A stretch of DNA of 35,830 bases from Bacteroidota bacterium (GCA_963169345.1 CAUJCT010000045.1:1-35830); one strand, 5' to 3'; positions 1 through 8,864 are shown, counted from the stretch's first letter. Notes: generated by a model from the sequence alone, not told the origin. Made by a program: numbers and translations.

Positions 1-948
1 CATCAATGGTTTGGTGATATGGTGACCTGTGGTACCTGGAAAGATATTTGGCTGAATGAAGGATTTGCTACTTACTGCAACTTGCTGTGCTACGATTTTA
101 TGTTTCCTGAAGGGGTGTTCCGCACTAAAATCAAAGATGTAAAATCGGATGTGATGGCTCAAACGGATGGCTCGGTCTATGCTTATGATACGACTCAGGT
201 TTCTACCTTGTTCGATTACCGTACCACTTATCAGAAAGGCGCTATGGTGCTTCACCAGTTGCGTTGGTATGTGGGAGATTCGGCCTTTTTTGAAGGGGTA
301 AGACAGTATTTAAAAGATACTCTTGTAAGATATGGATTTGCCCGTCAGGAGCGCCTGCAATACCATTTGGAACAAACATCTCAGTTGAATCTGGATAATT
401 ATTTTCAGGACTGGATCATGGGCGAAGGCTATCCTCAGTACGATATTCAGTGGTCGCAAAAAGGTAAAAAATTGGAATTTATAATCAGTCAGGTACCTTC
501 AGATGCCAGTGTCAGTTCTTTTGAAGTGCCCATTCAGATGCGTTTGAACGGTAGTTCAGCTTCTACTTTGATCAGAGTGCCCATTAGCGGACTGCAAACG
601 GTCTACTCAGTTGACATTGACTTTAAAGTGAGAGATGTGGAAGTAGATCCAAATGAATGGTTGCTGGCCAAATTTACAGTTCAGTTTCCCCTCGATGATC
701 AGAGTGCTTTGATTTTATATCCCAATCCTTTTAACGGCGTATTGTATTTCAGTGCTTCTGAATTTGATGTTAATTCATGGACACTGACAGATGCATGTGG
801 CAGAACTGTGATGTCTCCAGGATATTCCAACACAATAACTAAAGGCTCCATAGGAGAAATTAATACAGAATCATTAAGTCCGGGTGTGTATTTCCTTACA
901 CTCAAAGGACCTCAACAAACCATCATTAAAAAAGTAATCAAAAAGTAG
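1..948 (+). CDS. M1 family metallopeptidase with T9SS sorting domain, 5' partial
   Basis: This is the C-terminal part of a secreted zinc aminopeptidase of the M1 (gluzincin) family; the frame is open from base 1, so the gene starts before the window. The first codons read HQWFGD, the end of the usual HExxH-QWFGD zinc site, so codon 1 is the second zinc histidine. The third ligand is the Glu at residue 20 in WLNEGFATY, with the family spacing of 18 residues. About residues 20-230 form the helical C-terminal M1 region and a beta domain. The last 75 residues, starting at LYPNP, are a type A T9SS sorting domain ending in a lysine-rich tail, so the protein should be exported and processed at the cell surface. 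The stop is one base before the MbnP-like gene, which implies co-transcription. The catalytic N-terminal half cannot be seen, so substrate specificity is unknown. Confidence 0.9.
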   Translation, partial: HQWFGDMVTCGTWKDIWLNEGFATYCNLLCYDFMFPEGVFRTKIKDVKSDVMAQTDGSVYAYDTTQVSTLFDYRTTYQKGAMVLHQLRWYVGDSAFFEGVRQYLKDTLVRYGFARQERLQYHLEQTSQLNLDNYFQDWIMGEGYPQYDIQWSQKGKKLEFIISQVPSDASVSSFEVPIQMRLNGSSASTLIRVPISGLQTVYSVDIDFKVRDVEVDPNEWLLAKFTVQFPLDDQSALILYPNPFNGVLYFSASEFDVNSWTLTDACGRTVMSPGYSNTITKGSIGEINTESLSPGVYFLTLKGPQQTIIKKVIKK

Positions 949-949
949 T

Positions 950-1714
950 ATGAAAAATAAATTTGCATTATTAGCCATCGGATTAACATTAGGATTCAGC
1001 GCATGTAAGCCGGATGATCCGGAACCTGATAACAATAACAACAACGGAGATGGAACCGTAAAAGTGACCATGAAGTTTGACAGTCAGTTTAGTGGCAGCG
1101 CAGTAGACTGGTCAAAGTTTTATCTGACTGGTTCGAATGATACCATCATGTTCGACAAAGTGAAATACATTCTTTCTAATTTCATATTTGAAAAGGAAAA
1201 TGGAGATTTGTTTCAATTGCCGGCTTCTTATGCATATCTGAGTTTGAAAGACGGCAGAGACAGCGTGATATTAGGCGGAATTCCCAAAGGTAAATACAAG
1301 TCTGTGAGATTCACTGTAGGTTTAGATTCTCAAGTTAACCATTCAGACCCAACCAAGTGGGCACTCGACCATCCACTGAGTCCTTCACTGAATGAAATGC
1401 ACTGGGGCTGGGCTGGTGGCTATATTTTCAATGTACTCGAAGGCTATTACAAAAAGGATGGAAGCAATGCCGGATTCTCCTTTCATGTGGCTTTGGATAA
1501 AAATACCAGAACGCATGTTTTCAATGTTAATTTTGAAGTAAGCGGAAATGGCAGATTTGTCTTCAACAGCAATCTGGACAAGTACTTTGACAATATCATC
1601 AATTACAGTATCAAAACGGATGGCGCATTTTCACATTCTGCAGATGTTGATCCGGTAATGGATAAATTTATGCAGAATATGAATGGCATTTTTGAATTTG
1701 TAAGTTATAAATAA
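950..1714 (+). CDS. MbnP-like copper-binding lipoprotein
   Basis: The 254-residue product looks like an MbnP family protein. The signal peptide ends in a lipobox-like FSAC with Cys19 as the predicted lipidation site, followed by an acidic/Asn spacer (21-36). The core begins with VKVTMKFDSQFSG, continues with a YILSNF strand, and carries the family hallmark around HWGW (151-154), followed by GGYIF. In characterised MbnP proteins a tryptophan is oxidised to kynurenine by the partner di-haem enzyme MbnH, which allows copper binding. Trp152 and Trp154 are candidates here by inference only. The gene lies one base after an M1 peptidase gene and one base before the MbnH-like gene, so the partner pair is complete. 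Such pairs also occur in organisms that do not make methanobactin, and none of the methanobactin biosynthesis genes is visible here. Confidence 0.82.
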   Translation: MKNKFALLAIGLTLGFSACKPDDPEPDNNNNNGDGTVKVTMKFDSQFSGSAVDWSKFYLTGSNDTIMFDKVKYILSNFIFEKENGDLFQLPASYAYLSLKDGRDSVILGGIPKGKYKSVRFTVGLDSQVNHSDPTKWALDHPLSPSLNEMHWGWAGGYIFNVLEGYYKKDGSNAGFSFHVALDKNTRTHVFNVNFEVSGNGRFVFNSNLDKYFDNIINYSIKTDGAFSHSADVDPVMDKFMQNMNGIFEFVSYK

Positions 1715-1715
1715 T

Positions 1716-2810
1716 ATGAAGAAGAGTGTATTATTGGCGATAGTAGGACTCTTGTCTTTTCTTGTAATTGAGTCGTGCAAAAAAGACCCGGGTGTAATTA
1801 ATGAAGAAGGAAACCCAACGCATCCTTATGTCATAAACACAACAGCCGCTTTTCCTCCTCTGAAGTTGCCTGCAGACAATCCTCTTACTGAAGAGGGTGT
1901 TAAGCTGGGCAGAATGTTGTTCTACGACCCAATCATGTCAAAAGACAGCACCATCTCATGTGCTTCCTGTCACCGACTGGATTTGGCTTTTGTGGATGGA
2001 GCTAAAGTGTCTAAAGGTATCAGAGGTCAGGTGCTCAGCCGCAACTCTATGCCCTTGTTTAATCTGATGTGGAACAATAAATTCTTCTGGGATGGCAGGG
2101 CGACCACTCTGCGTGAACAGGTGTTGATTCCTATTCAGGCTCACAATGAAATGGACATGAACTTGTTTGCTTTGGTCAATAAACTCAAAAGTACAGCAAT
2201 GTATCAGGTGCAGTTCGAAGAAGCTTTTCCGGGTATGGCTATTACAGATGATTTAATCAGTAAAGCACTTGAACAATTCCTTGTATCAGTTGTGTCATTC
2301 AATTCACCTATTGATCAGTTAAAATTCAGAACAGATACTTTAAATGTCATCAGTGCTGCTTCTTACAGAGGTATGCAATTGTTTTTGCAACCAGTAGAAA
2401 ATGGCGGTGCCGACTGCTTTCATTGTCATAGCAATATTCCGTTCTTTGGCAACAATAGTGTATCTGGTTCTATGGCCAATAATGGTTTGGATTTGACCTT
2501 CACGGATAATGGTTTCTTTGCTGTAACAGGTAAAGAAACAGATAAGGGAAAATTTAAAATACCTTCATTGCGCAATGTGGCATTAACTGCTCCTTATATG
2601 CACGATGGTCGTTTTGATAATCTGGAAGAGGTACTCGACTTTTATTCCTCAGGTATTGAATTGAACTCGCCCAATCTCGACATCAATATTTTGTCACATG
2701 GCAAGCAGCTCAATCTAAGTGAACAACAAAAATCAGATATCATCGAATTCCTGAACGCCCTGACAGATATGTCCTTCGTGAACAATCCTGCTTATAAGTC
2801 GCCGTTTTAA
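1716..2810 (+). CDS. MbnH-like di-haem cytochrome c peroxidase / MauG family protein
   Basis: The 364-residue product is a di-haem c-type protein of the bacterial cytochrome c peroxidase/MauG superfamily. An N-terminal signal peptide ends at a possible lipobox (IESC, Cys21). The first haem motif is CASCH (82-86) and the second CFHCH (234-238). The stretch FWDGRA (124-129) and the late PYMHDGRF segment (293-300) are typical of this superfamily; the latter is near the place that supplies a distal ligand. It starts one base after the MbnP-like gene, which argues for the MbnH role (oxidising a tryptophan of the partner protein) rather than general peroxide removal. The length fits the family. The assignment between MbnH and ordinary peroxidase rests mainly on the neighbour. 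Confidence 0.85.
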   Translation: MKKSVLLAIVGLLSFLVIESCKKDPGVINEEGNPTHPYVINTTAAFPPLKLPADNPLTEEGVKLGRMLFYDPIMSKDSTISCASCHRLDLAFVDGAKVSKGIRGQVLSRNSMPLFNLMWNNKFFWDGRATTLREQVLIPIQAHNEMDMNLFALVNKLKSTAMYQVQFEEAFPGMAITDDLISKALEQFLVSVVSFNSPIDQLKFRTDTLNVISAASYRGMQLFLQPVENGGADCFHCHSNIPFFGNNSVSGSMANNGLDLTFTDNGFFAVTGKETDKGKFKIPSLRNVALTAPYMHDGRFDNLEEVLDFYSSGIELNSPNLDINILSHGKQLNLSEQQKSDIIEFLNALTDMSFVNNPAYKSPF

Positions 2811-2972
2811 GTCATTTTACAATTGCAAAGTTGATATAGTTGACCTATCAAATCTAAGTGTACATAAGATCGTAATTTTTATTCAAAATAATCTTTTTTA
2901 TTAATTTAATATTTTCACCATAAGCATTAATTTTTTACAAAGCTTTTTTGGAAACGGATGTGCGGGTTGAGT

Positions 2973-3140
2973 CCACGAACGCGTAGAATTTAAATCATGG
3001 CAGCCACGAGCAGGAGAGGTTTGCAGCGGCAAAGCCATGATTGAAATTTTGGTTCGTGGTGGCCTTTTTTTGCTTACTTTTTTTTGCCATAAAAAAAAGT
3101 AAGTGCCACGCCTGCGGCATGAGCAGGCAAAAAATAAATT
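2973..3140. repeat. Composite intergenic structured repeat, copy 1
   Basis: The 454-base gap between the MbnH-like gene and the next gene holds a dense series of hairpins and no gene that I can see. First, a long imperfect inverted repeat pairs 2973-3001 with 3034-3059 (the CCACGAAC end pairs exactly, then AATTTAAATCATGGC pairs with one mismatch). Second, a perfect 13-base inverted repeat, CTTAC plus eight T, pairs 3073-3085 with 3091-3103. Third, a 6-bp hairpin GCCTGC-GGCATGA-GCAGGC lies at 3110-3128, followed by an A-run. The same order recurs at 14493-14764, and the last part recurs at 28955-28999. It could be a small non-autonomous element or a structured RNA. I see no protein-coding capacity and no clear target duplication. 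Confidence 0.75.
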
Positions 3141-3247
3141 GAAGTATTTGTAGAATTGCTATATAGTGTCAACATGATTAATTTAAATACATAGAAGAGC
3201 TTCTTTATGAATTAAAGGTTTTGTGCATTTAAAATTATCATTTTATC

Positions 3248-3255
3248 TAACTTTG
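3248..3255 (+). promoter_or_regulatory. Possible Bacteroidota -7 box
   Basis: TAACTTTG matches the Bacteroidota -7 consensus TAnnTTTG exactly and ends nine bases before the ATG at 3265. The only TTTG upstream (3220-3223) is 24 bases away, longer than the usual 19 or so. If it is used, the mRNA would have almost no leader. A chance match is possible in AT-rich DNA. Confidence 0.3.
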
Positions 3256-3264
3256 AATCCTTAT

Positions 3265-4509
3265 ATGGATTTATCTCTTTGGTTTAAAGAAGGTAATAAA
3301 CAGCTAATTTTGCTTAGCGCAGCTTTATATGCATTGTTTGTCGTGTTTTTACCAAGTGTAGGTCACGCCTGGGACAACGCCTGCTGGGGTATGTGGTCGA
3401 CACGCATGACCAGTCACGGTATTCATTCAGCTTACACAGAAGGCAGCACGGTTAACTACCTGCCTCTGTATCTCTATGTGCTGAAAGCGTTTGGTGAATG
3501 GATGGGGACTGAACATATTTATGCCCATACCTATTACCTTAAAGCAGTGACTCTGCTCTTCGATTTTGGCTCGGCTTACCTAATTTGCAGCCGACTTCAT
3601 CCTATTAAACGCAAATGGAAGTACCTGCTTTTTATTTTTCTCAATATTGGTTTTGTTTACAATACTTACTTCTGGAATCAGGTAGATGGTATTCTGAGTT
3701 TCTTTGTCCTTTGGTCTTTCTTCATGGCCATGGAAAATAAACTCGCTTTGTCTATGCTGGCCTATTTGCTGGCACTTAATTTTAAACTTCAGGGTGTTGT
3801 GTTTTTCCCTGTTATTGGGATGCTTTGGATTAGGTCGTTTGGACTAAAACAAATGCTCTATGGTTTGCTGTATTGTGTTTTGGCAGAACTCTTAATTCTA
3901 TCCCCATTTATAAAAGCAGGTGTGGTAGCTAATATCGGGGACGTGATTTCAGGTTCGGTCGATTATTACAAATCCATCAGCATGAATGCCTATAACATCT
4001 GGTATTTGTTGTTGGATGGCGATTTGTTTTACAGAAAAGACGATGTCGTCTATGCTATGGGATTGAGTTACCGCAACTGGGGATTGATACTGTTTTTATT
4101 GAGTTCGGCTTTAGTTTGTATCCCATTATTGGTTTCAATAATAAAAACAAAATGGAAGCAATCTACGGATCAGGTAGACATGGAAAAAGCAGCCCTGGCA
4201 ATGGCTTTGGTAGTGATGTGTTTTTTCTTTTTCAATACTCAAATGCACGAGCGATACATTCATCCTGTGCTGGTATTCTCAACCTTGCTCGCTTTTAAAT
4301 ACAAGCAATGGGCACAATGGTTAATCATCAGTGCAGCCTATGCCCTGAGTCTGGAAAAGGTTTGCAAATTGCTGGAACTAAATAATTACGGCACACTCAT
4401 TTTCCATGAGAAGTTTTTAGCAGGTTTATACCTGATAGGTTTTGTTCTGCTCGCTTATAGGTATGTAAAAGTAACTTTAAATCCAGGTTTAAAAGAGCCA
4501 TCCGTTTAG
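3265..4509 (+). CDS. Polytopic GT-C fold glycosyltransferase-like membrane protein
   Basis: A 414-residue integral membrane protein with about ten hydrophobic helices. An early acidic motif (HAWDNACW) lies just after the first helix, a YLPLYLYVL segment follows, a mid-protein WNQVDG lies before a helix, and QMHERYIHP lies before the last helices. This arrangement is seen in bacterial GT-C enzymes of the GT87/ALG6-like kind, which move sugars from polyprenyl-phosphate donors on the outer face of the inner membrane. No specific family can be named from sight. I prefer the ATG at 3265 because the first helix follows directly and a -7 box lies just upstream; a GTG start at 3223 would add 14 residues. 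It converges with a GT39 gene 18 bases away on the other strand. Confidence 0.75.
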   Translation: MDLSLWFKEGNKQLILLSAALYALFVVFLPSVGHAWDNACWGMWSTRMTSHGIHSAYTEGSTVNYLPLYLYVLKAFGEWMGTEHIYAHTYYLKAVTLLFDFGSAYLICSRLHPIKRKWKYLLFIFLNIGFVYNTYFWNQVDGILSFFVLWSFFMAMENKLALSMLAYLLALNFKLQGVVFFPVIGMLWIRSFGLKQMLYGLLYCVLAELLILSPFIKAGVVANIGDVISGSVDYYKSISMNAYNIWYLLLDGDLFYRKDDVVYAMGLSYRNWGLILFLLSSALVCIPLLVSIIKTKWKQSTDQVDMEKAALAMALVVMCFFFFNTQMHERYIHPVLVFSTLLAFKYKQWAQWLIISAAYALSLEKVCKLLELNNYGTLIFHEKFLAGLYLIGFVLLAYRYVKVTLNPGLKEPSV

Positions 4510-4527
4510 TCATTTCAGAGACCAGCG

Positions 4528-5946
4528 TTATTGTTCCTTTTTAGAAATAATCCTGACAGTTCGCGCATTCCCGGATTCTTTCAGCACTTCAAATTGATAA
4601 AAAATCGGCAAACTATCTTTGTACATATTGCCTAAAAGAACAGTATCCCCCGCTTGTAAATTCCTGAATTTACCCCTTTTGATATTGGGATGTTTTTTGG
4701 TGTAAAAATAAAACTCTGCATCGTACCAGTTGGCAATGTATAATGCCTTTCCTTTATGCTCTTCCATCATCCTGCTCAATTCGTAGTGACCAAAATCCAG
4801 TAATAGTCCCTCATGGTAGAGATTGAACCGGTATTTACTATAGGCTGAAGGTAAAGTCAATAATACAAGTCCCCATACATACAAGGCTTTAAATTTGACC
4901 GGAATTTTAAGGCTAATTTCATGAAGAAAAAAGACAATAATCAGTGTAAGCAGAGGCAGAAGCGGCATGTCATACCAATGAATCCGTGTCTTGGCTATTG
5001 TCAGCAATGCCAGATAGGCCAAAAAGCCTAAAGTAAATCTTTTGTATGAACTGTTAGTTGTGAAGAAAGCGTAAATGATGCCTATTGGTAACAACCATAT
5101 CCAATAACTGTATCGAAAGGTAAATAAGTTGACTATGTAATAATACCATTCAGAAGTATGCCCTTCGAGTGCTTTCGAAAACCGCCCGTGAAAGTCGTTA
5201 TCCCATATAGCTGCCAGATACCCTGAAGATGCAGCTTCTCTGACAAATATATAAATAATAAAAGGCACTAAACTCAATGCAATTGCAAGAATCATTTTGG
5301 GAACTAAACGCCATTTTTTTTCAAATGCCAATAGCATCAACCAAATGGGTAAGGAAATAAATCCTGCTGCACTTTTGCACATAATAGCCAAAGATTGCCA
5401 AAGGATTAAATACAAAAAAACTGATGGCTTCTCAGATGTCATATATAAATCGAATGACCTGAAAGCCAATAATACAAATAAGGTTAAGAGGGCATCAAAA
5501 TCACCGGTCATGCTGCCATGCAATTGAATAAATCCACCTGAGACACTTAATAAAATAATAGCAAGTGCCGACAAACCGAGCTGACGTGTTTTTTCGAAGA
5601 TGATTCTGCCTGCCAGTAAAATGCATAACAATCCTGCCAGTGCAGAGGGCAATCGAATAGCTGTTTCATTCAAGCCAAACAAATGAATGCAGATGGTTTG
5701 CAGCCAAATCATCAAAGGTGGTTTGGTGTTGTATAAGTCCGGCTGATTTTCGAAACTCGTAATTAACCAATTGCCATTTTGACTCATCTCAGCGGCATTA
5801 ACAGCCAGGCGCGATTCATCCCATTGAATGATTTTGAAATAGGAGAGGGTATTAAATTGTAAATAAATGGCAAACAGAACGCTGGCCAATAGGAGGGCCG
5901 TATAGTAATATGGTTTTCTCTGTAGGCTTTGCTCAGGCATTGGCAC
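4528..5946 (-). CDS. GT39 / ArnT-like membrane glycosyltransferase
   Basis: The 472-residue product belongs to the PMT/ArnT (GT39, dolichol-phosphate-mannose type) superfamily. It shows the family signature in order: one N-terminal helix, then IQWDESRLAVNAAEM (around 40-54) with the acidic catalytic pair, GNWLIT, then NTKPPLMIWLQ (around 73-83). About ten more helices and a soluble tail of roughly 100 residues follow. Such enzymes transfer a sugar from a lipid-linked donor to lipid A or other envelope acceptors. The start codon lies 14 bases inside the end of the cphA gene, so translation is probably coupled; a second ATG (5940) is equally possible. No other envelope-sugar genes are adjacent, so the substrate is unknown. 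Confidence 0.88.
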   Translation of the reverse strand: MPMPEQSLQRKPYYYTALLLASVLFAIYLQFNTLSYFKIIQWDESRLAVNAAEMSQNGNWLITSFENQPDLYNTKPPLMIWLQTICIHLFGLNETAIRLPSALAGLLCILLAGRIIFEKTRQLGLSALAIILLSVSGGFIQLHGSMTGDFDALLTLFVLLAFRSFDLYMTSEKPSVFLYLILWQSLAIMCKSAAGFISLPIWLMLLAFEKKWRLVPKMILAIALSLVPFIIYIFVREAASSGYLAAIWDNDFHGRFSKALEGHTSEWYYYIVNLFTFRYSYWIWLLPIGIIYAFFTTNSSYKRFTLGFLAYLALLTIAKTRIHWYDMPLLPLLTLIIVFFLHEISLKIPVKFKALYVWGLVLLTLPSAYSKYRFNLYHEGLLLDFGHYELSRMMEEHKGKALYIANWYDAEFYFYTKKHPNIKRGKFRNLQAGDTVLLGNMYKDSLPIFYQFEVLKESGNARTVRIISKKEQ

Positions 5947-8566
5947 TCATTAACCCCGATTCTTCCCTGGCTTTTAATTCCATAATCTGTTCGAGTGCAT
6001 CCGGAATAACATCGCTGCAGATGACTATAAATGCGCCTTCTTCGGCGGTTGATATGGCGTGGTCGATAGCGGCTTTCTCCATAGGAATAACGGTAACTTT
6101 CTTTTCCGGTGCTACGTTGTTAATGCCTTTCAACATCAAATCTATAATCTCAGTTTCACTCCGACCTCTTAAATTACGGTCCTGGCGAATGATGATTTCA
6201 TCAAAGATACGAGCCGCTTCTTCTCCCAAAGAAATGGTATCCTCATCTCTTCTGTCTCCAACTCCGGCAATGATACCAATCTTTTTATTCGTATCGGTTT
6301 TAGCTAAGAATTTACCAATAGCAACCAAGCCTGCAGTATTGTGAGCATAATCTACCATCACTGTGAAATGTTTGAAGTTGAACATGTTCATTCTGCCCGG
6401 TGTTTGTGCAGGTGAAGGTATAAAAGTTTGTAAGCCTGCGCGGATATCTTCTATTTTGAAATTGCGCAGGAAACCCGCCAAAACAACAGGAAGACAATTG
6501 GCAATATTGAATTCTGCTCTTCCTCCAAATGTCATTGGAATATTGGTAACTTTCTCTACTCTGATTTTCCAGGTGCCTTTCATGATGGTGACATAACCAT
6601 TCTCGTATACAGCTGCTATACCGCCTTTTTTGCAGTGTTCGATGATGCGACTGTTGTTCTCATCCATACTGAATAAAGCCAGTTTACAAGTAATGCCTTC
6701 TTTCATTTTGTAAACCAAATCATCATCTGCATTAAGAATTGCATGTCCTTCAGGGAAAACAGATTCAACCACAACCGATTTAACCCTGGCAAGTTGTTCA
6801 AGAGTATCTATGCCTTGCAATCCTAAATGGTCGGCTGCAATATTGGTAATGATGCCTATATCGCAGTGGTGAAAACCTAAACCTGCTCTTAAAATACCAC
6901 CTCTTGCACATTCAAGCACGGCAAAGTCAACAGTAGGGTCTTTCAGTACAAATTCCGCTGAAATTGGTCCGGTGCAATCTCCTTTCATCATCATTTCATT
7001 TTGAATGTAAACACCATCTGTAGTTGTGTAACCAACTTTATAACCAATCTGTTTGCAGATATGCGCCATCAATCGGGTAGTGGTGGTTTTGCCATTGGTT
7101 CCTGAAACGGCTATGATTGGAATACGCGCACTTGTTCCCGGAGGATACAACATATCAATGACAGGTTCTGCAACGTTTCTCGGTATGCCTGTTGTTGGCT
7201 CCAGGTGCATTCTAAATCCTGGTGCTGCATTGACTTCTAGCACCGCACCTCCGTTTTCCGTAATGGGAACACTAAGGTCAGGGGTCATAATGTCTATACC
7301 ACAAATATCTAAACCAATGATGCGGGCAATACGTTCGCACATGAATATATTGCTCGGGTGAACATGGTCAGTAATGTCTTCAGCCGTTCCTCCTGTGCTG
7401 ATATTGGCAGTAGGTTTAAGCAATAACTCATACCCATCCACTAAAACAGTATCCAGTGTAAATCCTTTATCTTCGAGAATCTGATTGGTAAAATGATCGA
7501 CTTTAATAGCGGTCAATACTTTTTCATGACCATAACCACGTCTTGGGTCAGAGTTAACGATATCAATCAATTCTTGAATGGTATGTTTACCGTCGCCTAT
7601 TACACAAGCGGGAGTGCGCTTAGCAGCTGCAACAAACTTGTAATTGATAACCAGAATACGGTGGTCGTAACCTGTGATAAATTTCTCAACTATCACCGAC
7701 CTGGAGTAATGTTTAGCGGCATCGAATCCAATTTTTAAATCCTCCCAGTTGGTGATATTGGTTGTAGCTCCCTTGCCGTGATTGCCATTGATAGGCTTGG
7801 TCACTAAAGGGTATCCGATTCTGGAAGCAGCGAGTTCAAGGTCTTCGAGGTCGACGCAGATTTTACCTTTAGGAACCGGAATTTCTGCTGATTCCAGCAA
7901 CAGTTTGGTGTCTTCCTTATCGCAAGCAATTTCAACCGCTATACTGCTTGTCGAACTGGCAACAGTAGCTTGTATGCGTCTTTGATTGACGCCATAACCC
8001 AATTGAACCAGCGAACGACCATTGAGACGGATAAATGGAATATTGCGTTTAATGGCTTCTTCCACTATGCTTCCGGTACTAGGGCCAAGACGTTCTTCTT
8101 CTCTGATTTCTCTTAATCTCTGAATATCATCTTCGAGATGGTAGGCTTCTCCTGATATGAGAGCTTCAGCAATTCGAACCGATGCTTTGGCGGCGTATAT
8201 GCCAGCCTTGGCTTCCCAATAATTAAAAACCACATTATAAACACCCGGAGCAGAAGTTTGACGTGTACGACCAAAACCGCAGTTCATACCAGCAAGTGTC
8301 TGAATTTCCAGGGCTATATGTTCTATAACATGCCCCATCCAGGTGCCTTCATCTACTCTTTGAAAAAAGCCCCCCGGTACGCCCGGACTGCAGCGATGCG
8401 CAAACATAGAGGGGAACATAGCTTTTAATCGCTCACCAAAACCTTCAATTTTGTTGGTAGGTTTATCCTCCAAATTCTCAAGGTCCAAACGCATAACGAT
8501 CAGTTTGTGTCTTCTGATACTCCAGTAATTCGGACCATTCATAGTCTTGATGTCGATGATTTTCAT
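5933..8566 (-). CDS. cphA: Cyanophycin synthetase
   Basis: The 877-residue product has the full layout and normal length of cyanophycin synthetase, which polymerises aspartate and arginine into multi-L-arginyl-poly-L-aspartate using ATP. An N-terminal CphA-specific domain (1-160, with GHVIEHIALEIQ at 78-89) is followed by an ATP-grasp domain (about 215-475, ending with EVNAAPGF at 444-451). Then comes a Mur-ligase-like domain with the P-loop GTNGKTTTTR (489-498) and TNIAADHLG, and a C-terminal Mur ligase domain with VDYAHN and GVGDRRDED. No cyanophycinase (cphB) or isoaspartyl dipeptidase gene is present in the window, so degradation genes must be elsewhere or absent. The 3' end overlaps the GT39 gene. 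A close homologue making a related polyamide cannot be excluded. Confidence 0.94.
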   Translation of the reverse strand: MKIIDIKTMNGPNYWSIRRHKLIVMRLDLENLEDKPTNKIEGFGERLKAMFPSMFAHRCSPGVPGGFFQRVDEGTWMGHVIEHIALEIQTLAGMNCGFGRTRQTSAPGVYNVVFNYWEAKAGIYAAKASVRIAEALISGEAYHLEDDIQRLREIREEERLGPSTGSIVEEAIKRNIPFIRLNGRSLVQLGYGVNQRRIQATVASSTSSIAVEIACDKEDTKLLLESAEIPVPKGKICVDLEDLELAASRIGYPLVTKPINGNHGKGATTNITNWEDLKIGFDAAKHYSRSVIVEKFITGYDHRILVINYKFVAAAKRTPACVIGDGKHTIQELIDIVNSDPRRGYGHEKVLTAIKVDHFTNQILEDKGFTLDTVLVDGYELLLKPTANISTGGTAEDITDHVHPSNIFMCERIARIIGLDICGIDIMTPDLSVPITENGGAVLEVNAAPGFRMHLEPTTGIPRNVAEPVIDMLYPPGTSARIPIIAVSGTNGKTTTTRLMAHICKQIGYKVGYTTTDGVYIQNEMMMKGDCTGPISAEFVLKDPTVDFAVLECARGGILRAGLGFHHCDIGIITNIAADHLGLQGIDTLEQLARVKSVVVESVFPEGHAILNADDDLVYKMKEGITCKLALFSMDENNSRIIEHCKKGGIAAVYENGYVTIMKGTWKIRVEKVTNIPMTFGGRAEFNIANCLPVVLAGFLRNFKIEDIRAGLQTFIPSPAQTPGRMNMFNFKHFTVMVDYAHNTAGLVAIGKFLAKTDTNKKIGIIAGVGDRRDEDTISLGEEAARIFDEIIIRQDRNLRGRSETEIIDLMLKGINNVAPEKKVTVIPMEKAAIDHAISTAEEGAFIVICSDVIPDALEQIMELKAREESGLMSANA

Positions 8567-8722
8567 AAATGACAGGGCTTAATGACTGCAATAAAACATA
8601 GTTTTGTCAAATAAGCAAGTAATGTCATCAGGTACTTTGTAATTAAATGAAAATAAGGAAGACTTGAATGGTTTGGGGTGTGTTTTGAAAAATATTGTTT
8701 GATAACCCTGAAATAAAAAATA

Positions 8723-8750
8723 GACCTTTTCGTCTTTAGACGAAAAGGTC
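8723..8750 (-). terminator. Rho-independent terminator
   Basis: A perfect 12-bp stem (GACCTTTTCGTC with its complement) has a TTTA loop. Read on the - strand it is followed by TATTTTTTATTT. It lies downstream of the SUKH gene and directly downstream of the stranded gene-end copy at 8761-8790, so it may be the original terminator of the membrane-protein operon. Confidence 0.8.
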
Positions 8751-8760
8751 ATCAACTAAT

Positions 8761-8790
8761 TTAGTCTAAAGCTTTAAAAGTAATGTCTTT
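8761..8790 (-). repeat. Stranded copy of the 3' end of a membrane-protein gene
   Basis: These 30 bases match 10368-10397 at 27 positions, including the stop codon. On the - strand they read KDITFKALD-stop, against KDIAFKGLE-stop at the end of the gene at 10368-12083. The frame closes immediately upstream (TGA), so only about ten codons remain. The pair forms direct repeats bounding the SUKH gene and the IS21-derived cassette. It may be a scar of an integration or of a deleted paralogue. Confidence 0.7.
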
Positions 8791-8864
8791 TAAAACTCAT
8801 TTATTAGGTCTGAAAGACTTGGATAATACCTATGGGTTATGGGCTTATTCTCAGGCATGAGTTT

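Noticed and set aside
3110..3128. Possible tRNA or CRISPR repeat at the GCCTGC hairpin
   Set aside because: There is no cloverleaf, no CCA-like acceptor, and no regularly spaced array; only isolated single copies.
5910..8000. Several open frames opposite cphA and the GT39 gene
   Set aside because: They are antisense to clear full-length genes, lack family motifs, and have no plausible start signals.
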